Source: PALSA-600 sp037142875 (GTDB lineage: Bacteria > Actinomycetota > Thermoleophilia > Gaiellales > Gaiellaceae). From it: 64,000 bases of DNA. Positions 58,896 through 64,000 of this stretch are shown piece by piece (position 1 is the stretch's first letter; every line of letters starts with the position of its first letter). The translations under genes were made by a program, and so were the position numbers. The notes under the pieces are model-generated. The model did not search any database. It was not told the origin of the DNA and was given only the letters and a program-made list of their open reading frames with translations. The stretch is taken from assembly GCA_037142875.1 (NCBI GenBank), contig JBAWZV010000006.1, positions 48,430 through 112,429 on the forward strand. Direction: 5' to 3'.

Positions 58896-61800
58896 GTGCA
58901 TCTGAAGACGATCAAGCTCCGTGGGTTCAAATCATTCGTGGACCCGGTTGAGGTGCGCCTCGAGTCCGGGGTAGCAGTCGTCGTCGGTCCGAACGGCTCG
59001 GGGAAGTCGAACATCTCCGACTCGATCCTCTGGGCGACCGGCTCGCTTGCGCCGCACGAGCTGCGCGCCGAGAAGCCGGACGACGTTCTGTTTGCCGGGT
59101 CGAACGGACGCAAACCCGTCGACCACTGCGAGGTGGAGCTGATCTTCGACAACGAGGATGGCGCCTGGCCTGACCTGCCGTTCTCCGAGGTCTCGCTCAC
59201 CCGTCGGCTTCATCGCGGCGGTGAGGGGCAGTACCTGATCAACCGCGCGGCGGTGCGCCGGATCGACCTCGTCGAGCTGCTCTCCGACGTCGGTCTCGGC
59301 GGTGGTCTGCGCTCGGTGATCTCGCAGGGGAGCGTCGAGTCCGTCCTGGGCGCGAAGCCGGCCGAGCGTCGCTCACTCATCGAAGAGGCTGCCGGTCTTG
59401 GACGGTTCAAGATGCGCCGCCATCGGGCAGAGCTGAAGCTTGCGCGTGTTGCGACGCAGGTCGAGCGGGCGCGTGACATCGAGGAGGAGGTGCGCAAGCG
59501 GCTTCGCCCGCTCGCGTTGCAGGCGACGGCGGCCGAGCGCGCCGAGAAGCTCGTCGAGGAGCTTGTCCGGATCCAGGCGGCGATTGCCACGCTCGATCTC
59601 GCCCGGCTGCGCGAGCGCCGCGCCGCTGCCGAGGGACGGCGCGCCCACGAGGTCACGCGGCGTCAGGAGGTCGAGCTGAAGATCTCTGCACTCCTCGACG
59701 CCCGGGAGAAGGCCGAGGAGGAGCTCACCGACGCCGCCGGGGCCCGCGAGGGCGCCACGGCCGCGCTCTACCGTCTTCGGGCGGGTGCAGAGCGGCTCGT
59801 GCTGCGCCGCGAGTCGGCTCAGGCTCTCTACGCGAATCTGAAGGCCGAGCACGAGGTTGCGCTCAAGTTCGACCCAGCACAGTCCGACGCACTCGTACGC
59901 GCGGCACGCGAGGCCACAGTGGCCGCGCAGGCTGCGGCCGCGGATCGAGCGCGGCTCGAGCTAGAGGCGCAGGAGCGCTGGGCCCGGGTCGGTGCGGTGG
60001 AGCGGTCGCGTCAGTCGGTGATCGCTGCCGAGCTCGACGTGCTGCTGGAGGCGCGCGCGAAGGTCGAGGACGAGCTCGTTGGGGGCGGTCGCAACGCGCT
60101 GCTTGCGCTGCGTGAGGCGAGCCAGCGCCTCGCGCTCCGGCACGAGTCGACGAATCGTCTCCGCGAGGGGCTGCGTCGCGAGATTGAGGAGGCGAACCGT
60201 GTCCTTCCGGGGCCGTCGCCTGCCGCGCTTGGCGTCGCAGCCGATGAGACAGACGCGCAGGCGCGCGCTGCGACCCGCGAGCGCGACGACCTGAACGCGC
60301 GCGCGGCGCTTGCTCGCGAGCGGCTTGCGGGACTCGAGCAGTCGCTCGCAGAGCGCGAGGGCATCCCGCCCGCCGCGCGTGCGTTTGCGGAGGAGGGTGA
60401 GCGGCTTGCGCTCTCGCTGCTTGAAGTCGCCCCGGGCGAGGAGCGCGCGGTGGCTGCGGCGCTTGGTCGCCTGGCGTCATCGATCGTCACAGACGATCCG
60501 GCTCACGGCCTCGCGTTGCTCGAGAAGGCCCGCGATGCCGGTCTCGGCTCACTCGTCGTGCTCGTGGGCCGCGATCCCCGCGACGTCGTCGCTGGTCTTC
60601 CCGTTGTCGAGGCCGGTGAGCTCCTTGCGTCACCGGTCCCCGCGGTCACGCGCGAGGGGCTCGGCTGGGATCCGACGCGCGGCGAGCTCTGGTTCGCCGG
60701 TGAGACCGCAGAGGCGGTCCTGCTCGAGCTCGAGGCGCAGCGCAATGCGCTCGCCGAGCAGGTCGCCGGGCTCGAGCAGGCCGCTGCTGCCGCGGCCGAG
60801 GCCGCAGCGACCGCCGCCGAGCGCGCACAGGGCGCCGCTTCCGCTTTCGCTCCCGTCGCGCATCTCCGCAGCGTGCGGCGCAAGGATCCGGTTCTGCTTG
60901 GGCGCATCGGTGGGGCGGCCGACCGCCTGGACGAGGCGCTTCGCCTGGCGGCGGCAACTGCCTCTCGGATGGAGGGGCCGCTCGCCGCCCGGGCCGCATC
61001 GGCTGCCGACGACCTCAAGGCGATCACGACGAGCGAGACCGACCTGCGCCGCAGCGTTGCCGAGCTCGACGCCCTCGCTCTCGCGGCGGAGCGCCGCGCG
61101 AATGGCCGTGGGGCTGACCGCCACGGCATCGACGTCTCCGGTGACCCCGAGGCCCTCCGCGCGGAGGCCGAGGACATCTCTGCGCAGGCCGCAGCGGCGG
61201 CGAGTGCTGCCGCTGCCGCCGCTGAGCGAGCCGCTGCTGCGTCGCGCGCCCTTGCCGACGCCGATGGTCGTCTCTCCCGCCGCGTCAGCGCACACGTGCT
61301 CGAGCAGCTCGCCTCGTCGGCAGGTCGGCTCGCTGCGGCTCTCACCGTCGGGATCGATCGCTTCGAGGGGCCGCTGCGGGCACGCGTCGAGGCTGATGCT
61401 GCCCGCACCGTTGAGCTCGGCGCCGACCTGCGCCGCCTCGGTGCCGAAGAGGTTGAGCTTCGCGCCGTGGCCGCGAGCACGTCGGAGCGCCTGTCGGCGA
61501 TCGACGTCGAGCTGGCACGGACGGACGCCGAGCAGGAGGATGCGCAGCGCCGTCTCGATGAGGCCGACGCCGAGCCCGCCGAGGGCGACGACCGCAACGA
61601 GCTCGCGCAGCGTTTCGAGCGCCTTGAGCGCCGTCGTGAGCAGCTCGGTCAGGTGAACCCGCTCGCAAAGGAGGAGTACGAGGAGGAGAAGCTCCGCCTC
61701 GAGGAGCTCTCCGCTCAGCGTGAGGATCTCGAAAAGAGCCTTGAGGAGATCGAGAAGCTCCGTCAGGAGCTGACCGAGACGGTCGAGAGCCGCTTCGCGG

Positions 61801-62279
61801 AGACGTTCGCGGCCGTCGAGAGGCACTTCACTGATGTCGCCGCCACGCTGTTCCCCGGAGGTGAGGGCCGACTGCTTCTCACAGATCCCGAGGACGAGAG
61901 CGAGGAGCACGGCATCGAGGTCGAGCTTCGTCCAGCGGGCAAGCGTGTCACCCGCCTGTCGCTCCTGTCCGGCGGTGAGAAAGCTCTCGGCGCAATCGCA
62001 TTCCTGTTTGCGCTGTTCCTCGCCCGCCCGAGCCCGTTCTACCTCCTCGACGAGGTCGAGGCGGCGCTCGACGACACCAACATCGGTCGCTTTACGAGCC
62101 TGCTGCGCCGCTACGCCGATCAGGCGCAGTTCATCGTGATCACGCATCAGAAGCGCACGATGGAGGCCGCCGACGTCCTCTACGGTGTCACGATGGGCCC
62201 CGACGGCGTCTCGCAGATCGTCTCCCGTCGGCTCCCGCAGGAAGCGGAAGCCGAAGCCGAAGCGGTCAAGATCGCCTGA
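58896..62279 (+). CDS. smc: Chromosome partition protein SMC
   Basis: The ATPase arm of bacterial condensin. 1127 residues: Walker A GPNGSGKSN at 31-39, two long coiled-coil arms with Arg/Glu/Ala-rich heptads, a central globular hinge near residues 500-600 (GIPPAARAFAEEGERLALSLLEVAPGEERAVAAALG), the signature LSGGE from residue 1024 and Walker B YLLDEVEAALDD. A GTG start at 58896 gives the usual MHLKTIKLRGFKSF. The arms are slightly short for the family (usually about 1170-1200). Partners ScpA and ScpB are encoded at 23-24.6 kb. Confidence 0.97.
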   Translation: MHLKTIKLRGFKSFVDPVEVRLESGVAVVVGPNGSGKSNISDSILWATGSLAPHELRAEKPDDVLFAGSNGRKPVDHCEVELIFDNEDGAWPDLPFSEVSLTRRLHRGGEGQYLINRAAVRRIDLVELLSDVGLGGGLRSVISQGSVESVLGAKPAERRSLIEEAAGLGRFKMRRHRAELKLARVATQVERARDIEEEVRKRLRPLALQATAAERAEKLVEELVRIQAAIATLDLARLRERRAAAEGRRAHEVTRRQEVELKISALLDAREKAEEELTDAAGAREGATAALYRLRAGAERLVLRRESAQALYANLKAEHEVALKFDPAQSDALVRAAREATVAAQAAAADRARLELEAQERWARVGAVERSRQSVIAAELDVLLEARAKVEDELVGGGRNALLALREASQRLALRHESTNRLREGLRREIEEANRVLPGPSPAALGVAADETDAQARAATRERDDLNARAALARERLAGLEQSLAEREGIPPAARAFAEEGERLALSLLEVAPGEERAVAAALGRLASSIVTDDPAHGLALLEKARDAGLGSLVVLVGRDPRDVVAGLPVVEAGELLASPVPAVTREGLGWDPTRGELWFAGETAEAVLLELEAQRNALAEQVAGLEQAAAAAAEAAATAAERAQGAASAFAPVAHLRSVRRKDPVLLGRIGGAADRLDEALRLAAATASRMEGPLAARAASAADDLKAITTSETDLRRSVAELDALALAAERRANGRGADRHGIDVSGDPEALRAEAEDISAQAAAAASAAAAAAERAAAASRALADADGRLSRRVSAHVLEQLASSAGRLAAALTVGIDRFEGPLRARVEADAARTVELGADLRRLGAEEVELRAVAASTSERLSAIDVELARTDAEQEDAQRRLDEADAEPAEGDDRNELAQRFERLERRREQLGQVNPLAKEEYEEEKLRLEELSAQREDLEKSLEEIEKLRQELTETVESRFAETFAAVERHFTDVAATLFPGGEGRLLLTDPEDESEEHGIEVELRPAGKRVTRLSLLSGGEKALGAIAFLFALFLARPSPFYLLDEVEAALDDTNIGRFTSLLRRYADQAQFIVITHQKRTMEAADVLYGVTMGPDGVSQIVSRRLPQEAEAEAEAVKIA

Positions 62280-62393
62280 TCGACGCCGGACGGCCCGCTG
62301 GATCGCAGACTCAGGGCTTGAGCCGATGAGGGGTACTGCCGCTGAAACGCTTTTCTCTTGAGAGATCGTTGAGTAGTTGAGGAAATAGGAGGC

Positions 62394-62528
<135 letters not shown>

Positions 62529-62543
62529 GAGTCAGGTCTGGCG

Positions 62544-62870
62544 TTAGCCGGTCGGCATGCCGAGCTGGTAGCCCTGAAAGCTGGTGGTCGAGAGCTGGAG
62601 CGCCACGTACTGGGGTGGCCTTCCGATGTCGATGAACACGCGCTTGCCGGCGATCATCACGTTCGTCGCGTGCATCGGGCCGGCCTGCGCTTCGAGGACG
62701 ACACGGCTGACCGCACCGCCGCCGACGTAGCTCTGCCCCTCGTAGATCACCTGGGTGGGAAGCGACTCCGACTGCGAGAACTTGAAGACGGCACCCGCCC
62801 CGAGGACGATCGCAGCCGTCACCAGCACAGGGATCAGGATCTTGCGAGCCGTCGAGCGTTCGTCTCTCAC
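62544..62870 (-). CDS. Small membrane-anchored protein of unknown function
   Basis: A 108-residue protein with one N-terminal membrane helix (ILIPVLVTAAIVLGAGAVFKF), after a short basic cytoplasmic end, so the remaining 75 residues face outside. The external part is beta-rich (YEGQSYVGGGAVSRVVLEAQ, FIDIGRPPQYVALQLST). Starts at GTG. No known family. It diverges from ftsY across 66 bp. Confidence 0.55.
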   Translation of the reverse strand: MRDERSTARKILIPVLVTAAIVLGAGAVFKFSQSESLPTQVIYEGQSYVGGGAVSRVVLEAQAGPMHATNVMIAGKRVFIDIGRPPQYVALQLSTTSFQGYQLGMPTG

Positions 62871-62922
62871 CGTCTGATCGTGTCACAGACCGCGGGGCAC
62901 CGGTCGGCGTGGCCCGCGCCGC

Positions 62923-62928
62923 TAGCGT
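62923..62928 (+). promoter_or_regulatory. Predicted -10 element of ftsY, leaderless start
   Basis: TAGCGT ends 8 nt before the ATG at 62937. Confidence 0.45.
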
Positions 62929-62936
62929 TTCGTCCC

Positions 62937-63875
62937 ATGGCGCGCAGCTGGGCTGAACTCCTCGGTGATACTGACGGGCCCCAAGAGTCCGAGGCCTCGC
63001 GCCAGGGATTCTTCGGCCGGCTGCGTGAGTCGCTTGGCCGCTCCCGCCGCGCCCTCACCGACCAGCTCGCGGCCGTCGCCTTCGATCCCGGCGACGCGGC
63101 CTCGTGGGAGCGGCTTGAGGAGGCGCTGCTCGGTGCCGATGTCGGCGTGCCCGCGACAGCCGAGCTGATCAGACGGCTCGAAGCGCGCCAGGATCTGACC
63201 GACCTCGACACAGCGCTCACGGAGGAGATCACCGCGCTCTTCGGCGCACCGCCGACCCTCGACCTCGCGCACGCACCTGCAGTGATCCTCGTCGTCGGTG
63301 TGAACGGCACCGGGAAGACGACGACGATCGGCAAGCTCGCCCAGAAGCTCCACGAGCACGGTCGAAGCGTCACGCTCGGTGCTGCCGACACGTTTCGCGC
63401 GGCAGCCGAGGAGCAGCTCGAGGTCTGGGCGAAGCGTTCGGGCGCCCGTTTTGTTGGCGGTGAGCGCGGGGGAGACCCGGCAGCCGTCGCCTTCGACGCC
63501 GTCAAGGCCGGTGGCGACGTCGTGATCGTCGACACCGCTGGCCGCCTTCACACGCAGACGAACCTGATGGACGAGCTCGTCAAGGTCCGCCGGGTGATCG
63601 CCCGACAGATCGAAGGGGCTCCGCACGAGACGCTGCTCGTCCTCGACGCCACTACCGGGCAGAACGGTCTCCAGCAGGCACGGCTGTTCGGCGAGGCGGT
63701 CGGGGTGACCGGGGTCGCGTTGACGAAGCTCGACGGCTCGGCCAAGGGCGGCATCGCCGTGGCGATCGCGCATGAGCTCGGGCTGCCGGTCAAGCTCGTC
63801 GGCGTCGGTGAGGGGCTCGACGACCTCCGTCCGTTCGATCCGGACGAGTTCGCCCGCGCCCTCGTCTCCGCCTGA
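62937..63875 (+). CDS. ftsY: Signal recognition particle receptor FtsY
   Basis: GTPase that receives the SRP-ribosome complex at the membrane. 312 residues with the NG domain intact: N domain from about 25, P-loop GVNGTGKTT (121-129), GAADTFRAAAEEQLEVWAKRSG, DTAGRLHTQTNLMDEL and TKLDGSAKGG. The acidic A domain of E. coli FtsY is nearly absent; SWAELLGDTDGPQESEASRQGFFGRLRESL is the short membrane-binding start. Follows smc in the same order as in mycobacteria. Confidence 0.96.
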   Translation: MARSWAELLGDTDGPQESEASRQGFFGRLRESLGRSRRALTDQLAAVAFDPGDAASWERLEEALLGADVGVPATAELIRRLEARQDLTDLDTALTEEITALFGAPPTLDLAHAPAVILVVGVNGTGKTTTIGKLAQKLHEHGRSVTLGAADTFRAAAEEQLEVWAKRSGARFVGGERGGDPAAVAFDAVKAGGDVVIVDTAGRLHTQTNLMDELVKVRRVIARQIEGAPHETLLVLDATTGQNGLQQARLFGEAVGVTGVALTKLDGSAKGGIAVAIAHELGLPVKLVGVGEGLDDLRPFDPDEFARALVSA

Positions 63876-63890
63876 CGCCGGAGGCAATTG

Positions 63891-63905
63891 TCCCCCAAAA
63901 GGGGA
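63891..63905 (+). terminator. Short hairpin after ftsY
   Basis: TCCCC-CAAAA-GGGGA, a 5-bp stem 15 nt after the ftsY stop, followed by AGTTATCCTCCC. In the remaining 95 bp to the window end I see no gene. Confidence 0.35.
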
Positions 63906-64000
63906 AGTTATCCTCCCTACCTTCTGCATACCGGGACTGACGTCGGTTTGCAACCTGGTGCCTCGACACTGCTCTTACCAATCAAGCGACGCCTGTGTTG

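Overview
This is a 64 kb stretch of high-GC bacterial chromosome, densely packed with housekeeping genes. It carries no prophage, insertion sequence, CRISPR array, rRNA or tRNA that I could recognise. The organism is most likely an actinomycete relative (Actinomycetota), and I would guess a deep branch such as Thermoleophilia. The reasons are strong G/C third positions, frequent GTG and TTG starts, a plant/mycobacterial-type (class II) DAHP synthase, and a mycobacteria-like order of a SepIVA-like coiled-coil gene, DUF177, rpmF, plsX, acpP, rnc, smc and ftsY. The class-level guess is inference from gene content only.

Layout. 1-5.1 kb: glutamate synthase (gltB and the start of gltD, minus strand). 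5.3-18.4 kb: mixed accessory block with a ferritin-like protein, a His-rich secreted protein, an APC permease, PepT, a YgjP-type peptidase, a DsbA-like protein, EttA, a decayed dienelactone hydrolase, an SNase-like protein, a DnaQ-like exonuclease, several unknowns, and a secreted cytochrome c fused to a peptidoglycan-binding domain. 18.6-26 kb: dnaE, lgt, scpA-scpB, a thioredoxin-like gene and an RsuA-family pseudouridine synthase. 26-36 kb: trpS facing away from a long aromatic/cell-growth operon (DAHP synthase, tyrA, aroA, cmk, plsC, der, gpsA), then metK. 36-38.5 kb: a DtxR-family regulator divergent from a ZIP metal transporter, then an LPG-synthase-like membrane protein. 38.5-48.9 kb: priA, def, fmt and rsmB, then a riboflavin cluster (degenerate rpe, ribD, ribE, ribBA, ribH) and rpmB. 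48.9-54.9 kb: FakA-like kinase, a lone receiver domain and a DegV-like protein, then recG, rsmD and coaD. 55-63.9 kb: division, lipid and chromosome genes ending with smc and ftsY.

How the genes work together. Lipid supply is represented by plsX, acpP, gpsA, plsC and a fatty-acid-kinase pair. Chromosome organisation is complete (smc with scpA and scpB, though far apart). Chorismate supply and tyrosine branching sit together. Riboflavin synthesis is nearly complete without a visible FMN riboswitch.

The most striking pattern is regulatory. About 25 genes have a TANNNT hexamer 6-10 nt before the start codon and usually no Shine-Dalgarno sequence, which points to widespread leaderless transcription. 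Other notable signals are four CTCAT-type direct repeats at exact 11-bp spacing before the cytochrome-PGBD gene, a (TC)19 microsatellite inside a possible small ORF, a 31-bp REP-like repeat in two places, and unusual N-terminal extensions on Def, RibH and Der.
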